A stretch of 64,000 bases of DNA, from NCBI GenBank assembly GCA_963565915.1, contig OY751492.1:2542001-2606000 (forward strand), read 5' to 3'. Both the position numbers and the translations under genes were made by a program. Positions 11,867-23,393 of the stretch are shown piece after piece (positions within the stretch are counted from its first letter, which is position 1; every line of letters begins with the position of its first letter). The notes below the pieces were generated by a model, which saw only the letters and a program-made list of their open reading frames with translations, was not told the origin of the DNA and made no database searches. The DNA is from Entoloma clypeatum. Taxonomy: Eukaryota > Basidiomycota > Agaricomycetes > Agaricales > Entolomataceae.

Positions 11867-13990
11867 TCAAGCATCAATACTGACAATGACATTGATCCCC
11901 TTTTCTGCTTCACTCAATTCTTTATCTAAATAATCATATAATTCTACAAAAGCCGCTGCTGCCCTTATTTTGTTTGTCTCTTTATTGATTAGTTCTAAAA
12001 ATATCATTGCCTTGCTTGCACCTTGGTTAAGTTTCCAAATTATAGCTCCCATCTCCTCTGCTGTTGGCATGTTGACCAATCCAGCTGTGGCAAGGTCTCC
12101 ACATATCAGCAATGCAGTCAATGGCCCGACATTTGTATATTTTTGCTGACCAGCTTTTTCAGCCTTTAGAAATGAGAAGAGTGACATAAATGTGGGTTTT
12201 TTTTTGATAAAATCTGTCCGTCCACTTGTCAGATTCTTCCCTTAATGAGTGGTTGTGTTTTGCTGGTCCATAGGTGTTCTGGTAGACAAAGTAATCCTTT
12301 CTTTGTTTAATCCTTTTCTCTTCCTCATAGAACTTGTTCCATTCTTTGACGCTGTAAAACAGTTGTAAATTGTTGAGTGCAAATTCTGCACCATAGAACA
12401 CTGCACGATATATCAGCACATTCCAAAAGCCTATTCATGTCTTGAGAAATGCTTTGTCTGAGTAGATTATATCAATAGATTTGATGTGTGATGGTCCATC
12501 TGCTCCGCTATCTGACATAAACAATATTGCAAAGCTGATGGTTTTGGATTCTTCAATAGGGTGGCAACATCCCGAATATATATAAGAAAGACATTTTGCT
12601 GTGATGTTGATGCGCCTGTGGGAGGGAGTAGATTTGATGCAGCTGATGTGGCTCATGTCATAGATGCGATAGTCTTTTGCGTAGCAAATACTTTCTGATG
12701 CTGTGAAGTGCTGTGAATTCAGTTGTTGTAGAGTGATTGCATGGCATAAATGAGGTGGTTCTCATGTGTACCATCCTGCCTGATAGCATGTGTTGCAATA
12801 TGGCTGTTAATAGCGGTTTTGATTGAATCATAAGAGGGGTACCAGTGTTCTTCGCAGGATATGAGCCAATGTGGGTCACGATATAGCCTCCATATGCCCT
12901 CGACAAGAAAAATAGATCCAGAAAGATCAAGAGCTAGGATACAATTGACAACCATGTATCGTGCATGGGATATCGGATTTGTAGTCTCCGATGGAAGCGT
13001 TAGCCAGGTAATGATTGTCAACACCATTTTTTCTGCTTCCCGATGGTAGTAATCTGGGTCATATTTGTGATGTGGCTTTGTCACTGTGCAAGATCCATCC
13101 ATGCCTTGAATATAGTCATTAGCATCAAAGGTGTGTTGTGTGTTGCTCTTTGATGTGCTGGAAAACATGATATAATGCGCACATTAACAGAGCTTCTCCA
13201 TCCAGTTTGAGGATGTCATGGCATCACAGGCCACCATGTCATCTTGGACAGTCTGTCTGTATAAGTCATTGGAACGTAGCCCAGCTACCAAACATGATGA
13301 CAGTTCTGCAGATGCAGGTTTTAACCAAAGATAGTTCATCATGATGTGCTATGCCCTGGATATGAACCCATGCAGATTGCAGACCCTGGACGGTAGAAAG
13401 TGAGAGTGGTTGGTGGATAGTTCTATATATGACTTGTTGAATGGATTGCATCATATCAGCTGTTAACACATTGGGTTTTGGTGTTTTAGCAGCCCACATT
13501 GCATGGGTCAAATCTTCAATGATGTCCCAAATGCCTGAGGAGGAAAGATATTGAACAATGTAATCCATTGGATCTACATAAAAACCGACTAACACATCTG
13601 TCAGTACATGATTTGTATATTTTGTTGTTACATACAGTTTGGAGGCACATTATTGTCATCATTATCTTGCATTTCTTCATCTTCTGAGTCAGATAGCTCA
13701 TTAGAGTAATATAACAAATCATCATCTGAGATGCTGCTGATATTGTCGTTCACATCATTGGTATTCTCTACCAACTCAGTTTCAAATGTTTCTTGATCGA
13801 TGTCCAACCTCTTCTGTAGCATTTCCGGAATAGAAAGCCCAGAGAAGTTGCTTTTCATGGTCAGTCCACATTGTTGATCTGTACTTAGTTGAATCAGTAT
13901 ATCTACTGAGGCCATGTCTATATCCTCAATGAATAAACCATCATTTCTATCAGACATTTCTTCAGATGCTTCATAGTCTACAAGCATCGT
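11867..13990 (-). pseudogene. Unrecognised minus-strand gene remnant
   Basis: Successive minus-strand coding segments read like one protein. 13987-13628 is acidic (SISDDDLLYYSNELSDSEDE). 13595-13266, 13168-12719 and 12656-12159 then continue with only small frame changes. 12187-11867 ends with LLICGDLATAGLVNMPTAEE. A TGA at 12435-12437 interrupts otherwise continuous sequence and fits CGA to TGA. A T-tract near 12198 coincides with another frame change, either an intron or decay. No family is recognised. Composition is protein-like and unlike the surrounding repeats. It may be the downstream part of the gene at 14068-17000. Confidence 0.45.
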
Positions 13991-14067
13991 TCAAATTTGT
14001 CAATAAATAGCTTGTTATAATAGCCAGCTTATAGATGTTTCAATCCTTCTTGTCCCAATCTATGTTA

Positions 14068-17000
14068 TCATTGTTGCACTGTTGTTCTGGATATGTTGAA
14101 TATGCATTTCTTTTCTGTAGCAAGATCGAGACCGATGTGTTGTGAATTATCTTGAAGTTTGTTGACTTTTATTATAGCTTTCAATAGTTGTATACACTTC
14201 TTTGGTCTTCTCAAATGGGCTGCTGGCTGCAGCATTTCATTGTCACAATTCAATGGTGTGTTTTCTGAAAATAATGAAGGACCACTTTGTTGAATGCAAC
14301 TTTCATAATAGTATATGTGGGTGCATACCACCTTTTGGCATATTATAAACTCCAATGATCTGCATTGCAGTACACAGTCCAACAACCACACCAGTTGCTG
14401 GAAATCACTCATGGGTACTGGTCCTTTTTCACGCAATGTTTTCAACCCTGCGAACATGTCAATTCATCATCAATATATCATGTATCTATCAAGTTACTTT
14501 TATTGCTCTGGTCTGTGATTTTATTATCGGGTGCATTACATTTTAAAAGTGTATGAATCAGTTTTTTGAGTTATCATATAATACAAATGAAAAAAAAAAC
14601 CAGTTCTTCTGCCCCACATATGAACTTCTTTTCTTTTGGCCTCAATTTCTGGTATATTCTGGCAAGCGACAACTGGTATTAATTTGCCAACCCAAATCAC
14701 ATACTCTGTCCATATTGTAACAGCTTCATTGCATCATTGTACACATTGCTTGTCATACTCTGTCATTGCAGGGTCCTCTGCAGGGGCATCTGTCAAGTGT
14801 GTGTATCCAGTATGTGCAGTTGCCCATGACACACATCTGACATGCTCTGCTTTGCCATCAGGAGGTATACTAATATTCTCCCCAGGTTCTCTCATGCGAG
14901 AGAATGAATTAAAAAATAAGTCAGTGTTGATCCAAGCACCAAGCGCTTGTGGAAGCTGCTGGTTATAATATGTAACCAAGGTGTGGATTATACAAAACAT
15001 AGTTTTCATGAAGTTGACCAATATCCATGAGAGCTGGTCTATCTTTGGCTAGATTTGCCCAATTACAGCTTGGGATTGGATTATATACCTTCCCTGATCA
15101 TACAATGGGGTGTAAATATGAATATCAAATATGTGAGTGTGAAGCATACATGAGAGTCGTCATTTCTGGCATGGCACATGCAAGGCCGCCAGGGATGTCT
15201 AGTGTTTGAGGGTTCAGTCCAGTCTGGTTTTTTGACCAAAAAATTGATGAACTGCAGACTGGCAGTTCATTTTTTTTTCAAAGTCTGAAAAAACTGGACT
15301 GGACTGGTAAAGACTGGTTTAAACCAGTTTAAACTGGTAAAATCCTCAACCATTTATATACCTATCAAAAGCCTGTTTTTTCAATCAAAAACTTGAAAAT
15401 ATATTCGATTTGTTATCAATAACATGTTTCTCAAGCATTTTGGATATAAACTCTTGTAGAAATGATTGAAAACTGTATAAAAGAACATCTTTGCCCATAA
15501 AAGTACAGTTTTTGAATGAATATATGGTCAAAAACTGGAACCAGTTCATATTTTTCAGACCCAAAACTAACCAGTTCAATTTTTTTTTCCAAATTTGGGA
15601 CCTGAACTGGCACTTCCAGTCCAGTCCAGTCCAGTTCAGGTTCATTTTCCAGTTCATAAGACTGAATCCTCAAACACTAACATGAGATGATATGCCCAAT
15701 CATCTACAGATTTGCCTGATGGGTCAATCGGAGGAGTACCTCTATACTTACGGAGACCACTAAATGATATTGCAGAAAGATGTTTGAGTTTGACAAATAG
15801 GCCAAAGCTGAAGAGGTGGAAATTTCCCAGTTGATAATTTGGTGCAAGATGAGAATTTGATATCATGGTTGTCATGCCGGCAGGGTGGTCATGTTTATTA
15901 TAATGGCCTTTGTCACTGCCAAAATTGCCCATGGCCTTCTGAAGACCTTTTTCTGAAAGTTATTATTTATTATTATAATGTTGGCTAATAATATAAAGAA
16001 CAGAGCAACATATGTTGACATTCATTGTATGCAATAGGATGAGCAATATTCAACTGAATGGTAGGATATGCACAATTATCTGAGCATCCTATATGAATTA
16101 TATTTGTGACATCTGCTTGCATCTCCATTGTTGTCTTTATATATGTGATATTGTTAATTAACACAACACAAAAAATATCAGCATGCTTACAAGTGCCATA
16201 TTTCTACATAGGATGTGGTTGTCATTCAGTTCATCTTCTGTCACTTTTGCTGCAGTGACTGGAGATATGAGATTTTTAGAGAACTGGAATGACTGAGCAA
16301 TTATATAACAGTGAGTATTTTTTATACCAGTGACATTGTCATTTCTTTCAAATTGAACGCCCCCTTGCCATGTACCGTCTATCTTGACAGGTTTATCTGG
16401 ACCTCTTTTGTCTTTTGGACCTAGTAAATCATCCTGAATATCATACATCATCTTAATGACATCCAGAGAGACTAGTGTTTCACTGAGAAAGAATGGGGCA
16501 GCATATGTCACTGGACCAAATTTATAAGGAGATGGTTCATCTCACCTGTTAGCAACAAATGCCTGTACAACATTATTATATGGGTTGAGCATGCCATCAA
16601 TTCTCTTTCCATGCAAGTCACCAGCAAAAAGGATGTCATTATTGAATAGTTCAAAGAATACTAAGATATGGTAAGATTATACGGTGAATGAATATATCAT
16701 ATAACCAACTTGCCTAGACTCTGGATATACTCATCAGATCCCATTGGAACGACAATATTTTTCTCAAAATCTAAAGTTCTTTGCATGGCCTCCAGGGATG
16801 TGTTGATAACAAAAACTAAAATGTGTTCAGTTGATTGGGGTTCCCATTTCATGTGATCAATAAAAGGGTGGTCCTTTACCTGGTAAATGTAAGGAAAGGG
16901 TGCATCCCTGGCTTTGTGATATAGGAGAATTCCATCGGGAATGTTGAATTCAGGAGCAGGGATTGTCAACATGCATCCTTCTTCTATCATATTCAAAACT
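14068..17000 (-). pseudogene. Intron-bearing gene remnant interrupted by a hAT MITE
   Basis: Minus-strand coding segments at 16996-16697, about 16660-16185, 16140-16030, 15932-15680, 15199-14600 and 14457-14068. Fungal-type introns fit several joins. After the codons for NMAL, GTAAGC opens an intron of about 56 nt; another begins GTCAAC near 16028; and a TTCGCAG acceptor lies near 14446. The protein includes GPDKPVKIDGTWQGGV, KAMGNFGSDKGHYNKHDHPA and, beyond the MITE, IPGGLACAMPEMTTLMYAS. In-frame stops exist (for example in the IPGGLACAMP segment), and the 480-bp MITE at 15200-15679 lies inside an exon. Function is unknown. The KOW gene remnant upstream may belong to the same locus. Confidence 0.5.
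15200..15679. mobile_element. hAT-type MITE family 1 (480 bp)
   Basis: Ends TAGTGTTTGAGGGTTCAGTC and, on the other side, GACTGAATCCTCAAACACTA. The interior holds ACTGGTTTAAACCAGT palindromes and stacked CCAGT repeats. An 8-bp target duplication is not recognisable here, unlike other copies. It splits an exon of the surrounding gene remnant. It has no coding capacity. Confidence 0.8.
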
Positions 17001-17639
17001 AGTATATGTGTGGTCAGGTTATTATTTTGTGCTCGTACTCATATGCAATGCTATACTTGTTTTTTCTTTCTTTGTTCTACTGGCTGACTATATTATTTAA
17101 GAAAACTGTGGTGCCAACGGCACGACTTATGTTGTTAACCCTTTTTTCTAAGATTAGAAACAAGTTGAACATTTTGAAACTCAGATGAAACTGGTAGTGC
17201 GTGGTGAATGTATAGGGTAGGCTGCTTCTGATCACATGTAACCTTGAAATTTCATACTTTCACATGCAGTGTCAGTCAGGCTGGCCCCTCGCCATATATT
17301 GAGCATCTGTCCAATTGATATCGAGACACATATCTGTATGTTTTATAAACTGTACAGACAACAAATGTATATTGGAAATCAAATCACAAAATATCAAGGT
17401 TTGTTAGCAGTCAATGATAAGATTGTAACACTGGCAGATTTCATACAAAATATTATGTCCCAGCTTCTGAAGTCATGCCTTGCAACTAGCCCGATATCGA
17501 GATATTATAATAAAATGCTAGCCATGCAGAACACAACAATATAGCGGAAAGTAGCACAAATGCAAAATCAAAAGACAGACCAATGAATAATATATGATAT
17601 ATATAATTGAGACAATATTACAGCAAGAGATTCAGTCAT

Positions 17640-18751
17640 GAATTGAATTTTTGGTACCTGACGCCCAGCATTTGGCAGTTTAACATCAGTGTCCTCTGTT
17701 GACAGAAGCTACTTTGTATATTGTTCCAGCCATATCACCCTTGAACGGTACCACAAACTGACCAGCGACTGTGGGGTGAACAATTGAAATATATCATTCA
17801 GGAACTTTCAATGTGGTTGTTCTGTCAAGAATAATCTTGGCATCCATATCTTCTATGCCTGTCCAAATACCTTCCCTGTTTTTATAGTCTCCACTTTTCC
17901 AGCCTGGATCATGTAGAACTGGTGTTGTATTTTGTATCTTGACCTTGAATCATTTGTCCTGAGCCCACATTGCAAGCATCCATGGATTATTGCCTGAATT
18001 TGATGGTAAGTGAATTATTTCAATTGTTTTAAAATAGTCTCACAGCGTTGAGAGCCTGGTGTTTGTGAGGATGGATCCCAGGCTGGACTGACATGGCCAA
18101 CAATTGAAGGTGGGAGCGGGGTTGACACTGTTAATGGCTGACTTGACAATGATATTGTTTGCTGATATTGTTTGCATAGCTGTAGTATGAATTAAATATA
18201 AATTAAGAAGAAATTAATACATACATTGATGTCAAATTTGCCAAGGACACTGGTTCATATCTTTGGTTGGCACCAGGACAATGTTGTTTGCTTGTGTGGA
18301 CCTTATAATACCTGTATACTGCTTGAATGCAGTATGTCCTATCATGTGCACCTGGCAGCTTATAAATCTGGAGTTATGGTCATTATGTTTGGCCAAAAAG
18401 GCGACCTTGTCAGCATGGTGCTGATCATGTATTGCAGGAATATCAACTAGACCAATGTCTGGATAGACAAATTCGACATAATATGACGCTATGATGATCT
18501 GATTAATAAGTAAGTCAGAAGGTGATAAGATTGGAGGGTCGAAGTTATCTCTTGTGCTGATGTGATGTCGCATACCATCAGAACTTCACCTGAGACAGAA
18601 ACTACCCATCCGATGAAATCTTTATGGGGACCAATGTTTACCAATACCTGGTCTCCAACAGAAATGGTCTTGGACACATGAGTCAAAGGGATGGTAATGT
18701 GTATCTTGCCGGGAATGTATTGGCTTTTTGCAAACAGAAGTATGTCCTCCT
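17640..18751 (-). pseudogene. KOW-domain (Spt5-like) gene remnant
   Basis: Minus strand. 18686-18560 reads ISVGDQVLVNIGPHKDFIGW then VVSVSGEVLMVCD, a KOW-type motif (GDxVxVxxGxHKGxxGxVxxV). 18573-18232 continues with a second KOW-like stretch (MIGHTAFKQYTGIIRSTQAN). About 18000-17640 gives PGWKSGDYKNREGIWTGIED and HPTVAGQFVVPFKGDMAGT after frame changes. KOW domains occur in transcription elongation factor Spt5, where they contact RNA polymerase II and RNA. Whether this family acts there is unknown. Its N-terminal side is cut at 18751 by the hAT-like element. Related scraps lie at 7893-8012 and 20780-20917. Confidence 0.55.
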
Positions 18752-20225
18752 TAGTGTTTGAGAGTTCAGTTCAGTTCAGTTTTTTGCCCCAAAAATGGGT
18801 GGACTGAGACTGGACCAGTCTTTCAATCACTCAGAAATACGATAGACTGAGACCGAGGCTGTTGGGCGGTAGAGGGGGCCATTGGGCATGATGGGCAGCC
18901 GTTGGGTGCGCGAAGGGTCTGTTGGGTGCGAAGAGAGGCTGTTGGGTACGAGGGGCAGCCATTGGGCATGCAGAGAGGCCGTTGGGCGGAAGTGAAGCCA
19001 GCTGGAGTGGAGGTGGGGGGATAAAAAGAGTGTGGGAAGATTTTGCTTGAGGTCGGATTTATGGTTTGACTTTTGGCAATTGCCGAGAGTCCTTGGCATG
19101 AATGCCTAGCAATGTGCATCATTGAAAATTGCGCTGTCGATGCCCAATCTGTGGCACTTGAAGTTCTAAAAATAAACCTATGTAGAGATACTTATAAGCT
19201 AATAGTAAGTATTTAAACAATCAGATATATGAGATATGTATGGTAGAAAGTCTGTTCTGCAAAATGATACACAAAACACACTGTAAATCATGATAAACAG
19301 TGCATCATAAGTTTTCTCAAACACAAAAACCAGTATTTTCTTGCTTTCTTCTTTCCACAACCACTTTAAACTACCTGTAATATATATATGCTATTGAATC
19401 ATTGTATGTGAACCTATTGAGACCCTTCAAATCAAATTAAAGGACTTTATAAGGTGAATATGAGCAAAGATAGGTCGAAAATTTCACCAAAGATTTTTAT
19501 TTCAGGATTGGATTCTCCTCATTCAGGGGACCTCCCAGCACCTTCATTTTTCAAATTTGGTTCATTCATTAGAGAGATATAACACTTTTACTGAAATATG
19601 TACATTTGATTATCCTTATCTGATCTGGACTTCTAAAATTTATATAAGGTGTTTCAGAAGGTGAATACATATCTCATGTATAGTTCTATTACCTCAACCT
19701 ATTATTAGACTATGAGGAAGGGGCTGCGCGCGCCTGCGCAATGCATTCTGCACATTGTTTACTATTATTTGGTAGGAGCGCCACATCGCTATATCATAAA
19801 TTCTGTGGTGAAATTTCACAAAATAAATACATAGAAAGTGACATATGATGCTATAGTACTTAATTGATGTCGTGCACAAACTGTGCTCCTGTGTAAGACA
19901 TGTAGGCAGATGTGCGATGGTTTTTGTAAGTGTGTTTACATTTATTTGACACATTTGATGCACATGTGATGCACGTCCAAACAAGGGCAGGTGCAGGCTC
20001 TTTGCCCTTGTTTGCTTTTCTGGGCCAAACCCTTTGCCCAGTTTGCCATCTGACTCTGATGTCCAGCCCTCTCATGTCCAGCCCTCTCATGTCCAACGGC
20101 GTCCAACGGTCTCAACTCACGTCCAACAGCCCTCACTCATGTTCAATGGACCTCTCTCATGCCCAACAGCCCTCTTTCTTGCCCAACGGTCCCAACTTGT
20201 GCCCAACAGCTTCAACCGGTGCACA
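18752..20225 (+). mobile_element. Large non-autonomous hAT-like element, copy I (left part)
   Basis: Starts TAGTGTTTGAGAGTTCAG at 18752, followed by TTTTTTGCC..GGACTGAGACTGG, a 20-bp minisatellite (about 18845-19000), a GGCAATTGCCGAGAG segment near 19073, and the block shared with 6545-7030 (19515-19985). The order matches copy II at 40587-42300. A second minisatellite (20070-20225) follows. The right terminus could not be placed, so the copy is truncated or further rearranged. No transposase is encoded. Confidence 0.6.
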
Positions 20226-20530
20226 GCAAGGGCAATTGGGGTCAATGAGCGGGTGAGAATGACGATGGGGGGAGGTCTTACCTTTTCTTGCCGTGGTCGT
20301 GACGTGCAATGGCGAAAGAGGTGAGTGGTTGAAAGAAAAAGCAAATTGAAACTCACCTGATTTGTCAGTGATGTGTGTCATGATGTGGCAGGGAGTATAT
20401 AGGGTGAGCCCACCCCCTACTCCAAATTCCCCCATGGTCCAGTAGTTTCCCTCATTGCTATATTGTATTCAGTAGGTCTTCAGTTCAATTCTTGTAGATG
20501 GTGTTTTTTTTCTTTTATTTTTTATGCATT
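20226..20530. other. Non-coding repeat block
   Basis: 20226-20375 is a direct copy of 7745-7910. The remainder, to the T-rich run near 20510, has no recognisable content. Confidence 0.45.
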
Positions 20531-20768
20531 TCTACACACTCTGATGGAGTGTGATGGACTCTGCTCTGAAAAGGCAGAAACTGTGGGTCAGTGCTGGACC
20601 CTCAGTCCATCACACTCCACAGAGTCCACTAGATAGGAGTCCGTCAGAGTCCTATGGACTGTATAGCCAAAAGCCCATTCCTATGGGAGTGAAAAATCCC
20701 ATAGGAGTCCTATTGGAGTCCAATGAGTCCAACAGACTCCAATAGGAAACTGTGGGAGAGTGTAAAGA
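20531..20768. mobile_element. MITE family 3 (about 238 bp, TACACTC ends)
   Basis: Left end TACACACTCTGATGG and right end CTGTGGGAGAGTGTA are imperfect terminal inverted repeats. The interior is built from GGAGTCC, ATGGACTC and CATAGGAGTCC repeats that can fold back. Partial relatives are at 8013-8113 and about 63410-63555. Both complete right ends are followed by AAGAGCTC. Confidence 0.6.
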
Positions 20769-20779
20769 GCTCCAGCAGC

Positions 20780-20917
20780 CATGAGAGCAGTGTATGGGGA
20801 GAAATCAGTTGAAAGCCGAAACCAGGTGTTCGTTTTTCACAACAACACATATGTCGACAGATATTTCATGAAGGAATGTATCCCACCTTATACCAAAGCA
20901 AGGCTGACAAAGGAGGA
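20780..20917 (+). pseudogene. Protein-coding scrap, possibly KOW gene
   Basis: 46 codons, AVYGEKSVESRNQVFVFHNN, then TYVDRYFMKECIPPY. Composition is protein-like, unlike the repeats on both sides. From memory such segments occur between KOW motifs in fungal Spt5-like proteins, but I cannot confirm this here. It is ended by a MITE at about 20918. Confidence 0.35.
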
Positions 20918-21119
20918 CTATGTTTCAAGGTTCAGTCCAATAGGACTGGAACCAGACCAGACTGAACCAAAAAATGAATCAAAATAGACCAAGACTGCAG
21001 TCTCGGTCTTGCTAAATTGGGATGGCCCCAGTCTTCGGTCTCGACAAAAAATCTTTTTTTTTGAAGACCGGTAAAAGACCGGTTGAGACCGGTCTAAACC
21101 GGTCTTTTGAGTGCTAATA
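20918..21119. mobile_element. hAT-type MITE family 1, diverged copy
   Basis: Left end TATGTTTCAAGGTTCAGTCC (lacking one G of the consensus); right end reads CGGTCTTTTGAGTGCTA. Internal AGACCGGT and GGTCTAAACCGGTC repeats take the place of the usual ACTGGTTTAAACCAGT. No target duplication is visible. Confidence 0.5.
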
Positions 21120-22500
21120 CAGGGTGTGAGGACGGGCTGTTGCACACGAGTGGGGGCCGTTGGGTGTGAAGGGAGGGCGTTAGGCGTGAGTCAAGGGCAT
21201 TGGGCACCAGTGGGGCTGTTGGGAATGAGAGAGGGCCGTTGGGCTTGAGTGGTGGGCATTGGGTCATGTCACCACTGGTCATGCCTGGTGTTGTCAGCTG
21301 CGATGAGTGAGCCCACCTCCACCTTTGTTACCCATGCACTGACAGACACAACAACTAGCGCCGCAGGCTGCCACGCCGCCTCCTGACCTCGCCCAGCTGC
21401 CCTCATCATGCTACATCACCAAACCACCCCACAACGCCCCAACCACCCTCCCTGCCTTGCCATGACACAGCATGTGCCCAGACCTGCCCACCATGACATC
21501 TGTGTGTCACCACGAGTGGGGAGCACTCACTGCAGACCCATGTGCCCTTATCGCTAGTGTTCGAGGGTTCAGTTCAGTTCGGTTTTTTGCCTCCAAGAGG
21601 GATGGACCGAGACTGAGACTGCTCTTTTGATACCACAAAAACGTAAAAAACTGGACCAGTCCATCGCACCCACAAAGGGTGGACCAAACCAGTCTGCACC
21701 GGTCCGAATCTGTTTTGTATTATATATTGTGTCTAAATATATACATGCTGTATGTAATGTCAGTGGGCATGAGTGGGAGAGTGTTGCACACGAGAAGGGG
21801 CCGTTGAGCTCGAAGAAAGGGTGTTGCATGTAAAGGAATGGCATTGCACATGAGTTGGAGGGTGTTAGACACAAAAGGGGGGGCTGTTGGGCACAGATTG
21901 TGGCAGCTGGGCACAAGAGGCCATAGGGCTTGAAGGAAACACATTGCACATGAAAGGGGGCTGTTGGCGCAAGTTGGAGGGTGTTAGGCAGAAAGGAAGG
22001 GGATGCACAGGAAGGGAGGGCATTGCGTGTGAGTTGGAGGTCGTAAGGCATGAAAGGGTGTCGTTGGGGGCAAGAGAGGGCCGTGGGGCGCGAGACAGTG
22101 CCGTTGGGCATGCCTTGATGCTGTTGGGTATCAGAGAGGGCCGTTGGGCACTAGTAAGGGCAGGACGCCGTTGGGCGTGAGTGGGAGGCCGTTGGGCGCT
22201 AGAGGGAGCTGTTCAAGGGTGTTAGAGGGGGCCGTTGGGCACATTGGGTGCGAGAGCTCACTCATCTGAGGAAACAACACCCAACTCCTTTTGCCTCCAT
22301 GGCCCATCTGACCCACCATCTCTGGACACCGTGCAACAGCCATTGGGTGCTAGTGGGGGCTGTTGGCCACAAAGAATGGACATTGGGAGTGAGTGAGGGC
22401 CGTTAGGCATGAGAGACAGGGCTTGGGAGCAAGTGGGGGCTGTTCAGCGCTAGTGGGGGCTGTTGGGCACAAGGGAGGGGCGTTGGGAGTGAGGGACATC
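21120..22500. repeat. 20-bp minisatellite tracts and truncated hAT-like copy III
   Basis: Units like GGGCCGTTGGGCATGAGTGA repeat with a period close to 20 bp at 21125-21265 and 21765-22500. The copies vary at several positions. Between them, 21410-21556 is the inverted relative of 7508-7660. A hAT-like left terminus (TAGTGTTCGAGGGTTCAG) begins at 21557 but no right terminus follows. Long reading frames here arise from the repeat and are not genes. Confidence 0.65.
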
Positions 22501-22758
22501 ACATGAGCTGCGCCCACTTTCACTTCAGACCTGACCATGGATGAAAGGCAAGAGAACTGCAGGGCACATGAGAACTGCGGGGAATACACAAGAATGGCTG
22601 GATACATGGGAAACGATGTGTGGTGCGTAAGAAAGAGCATAAGAGACATGACAACAACACCAGAAATGGCACAGAACCCATGGGAACAGCAGGAGGTGCA
22701 AGAGAGGCATCAAATATGTGAGAGCGGTGTGACATGCAATAACAATGCTACCTGTGAC
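22501..22758. other. Unassigned flank of Gypsy-A
   Basis: No coding or repeat signal recognised. The five bases before Gypsy-A (GTGAC) do not match those after it (AGACC). Confidence 0.4.
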
Positions 22759-23353
22759 TGTTATATCTGTCTCCAAGTCTCCGATCTACTCCGATCATCC
22801 TCCGACATTCCAGACATCTGTTACCTCCTCATCTCTGCACATTGCCATCATGCATTTCATATTCATATTCATGTTTACTTATGCATCGTCTTTTTCACAT
22901 GGTCCATTGACCGACATCTCTGATGTTCAATACAGTTGCTGGCAACTTACGCCACAACTCCGGACCTACTCCGACCATCTCCGTAAAGTAATCACATTTA
23001 GATATTTAAGCTCGTACTATACCTGTAGTTCCTCAGTTCGAATATCAACCAAGTTCACTCCTCTACTCTCCATTCATGCCAGAGATCCTCGCCGTGGTAC
23101 AATACACTGACAACATCCTCATCTTCTGCTCTTCCTCCATCGTTACCCTTCGATGAGCTCAGTACTGTGTCCGAGTCACAACTGCGACGTCGTCTGACCA
23201 CTTCCACGTCAGTGTGTCCCTCAACACATACGTTGAAGCCACGTCCCTCCCCTTCATTGTTCCTCTGCATTTCTGGAGTTCTGCTCTGGTCTCAGTCCTA
23301 TGTCCGACCTCCAACAGACTCCAATGAAGCTCCGACATTTCACCTACTTAACA
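22759..23353 (+). repeat. 5' LTR of Gypsy-A
   Basis: 595 bp from TGTTATATCTGTCTCC to CACCTACTTAACA. It is colinear with 29545-30257, which carries extra sequence. It contains the TATA box and the self-primer sequence. Confidence 0.85.
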
Positions 23354-23366
23354 GTATATTTGAACT
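23003..23366 (+). promoter_or_regulatory. Gypsy-A TATA box, self-primer and PBS
   Basis: TATTTAA (23003-23009) is 26-32 nt upstream of AGTTCGAATAT (23035-23045). The PBS ATATTTGAACT (23356-23366) starts 2 nt after the LTR and is complementary over 11 nt, with one G-U wobble. In the 3' LTR the same site (29852-29862) is AGTTCAAATAT, a perfect complement. This matches Tf1-type self-priming. Confidence 0.8.
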
Positions 23367-23393
23367 CAAACCGTTTTTGGATTCCTGCTAGTC

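Noticed and set aside
15200..15679. TA target duplication for MITE family 1 (Tc1-like)
   Set aside because: TA flanks fit trivially because the termini themselves start TAG; three other copies show 8-bp duplications, favouring hAT.
18845..19000. CRISPR-like regular repeats
   Set aside because: Degenerate 20-bp head-to-tail units without unique spacers, in a eukaryotic repeat context.
21569..22111. 180-codon minus frame
   Set aside because: Runs through the 20-bp minisatellite; its peptide is the repeat read in one frame.
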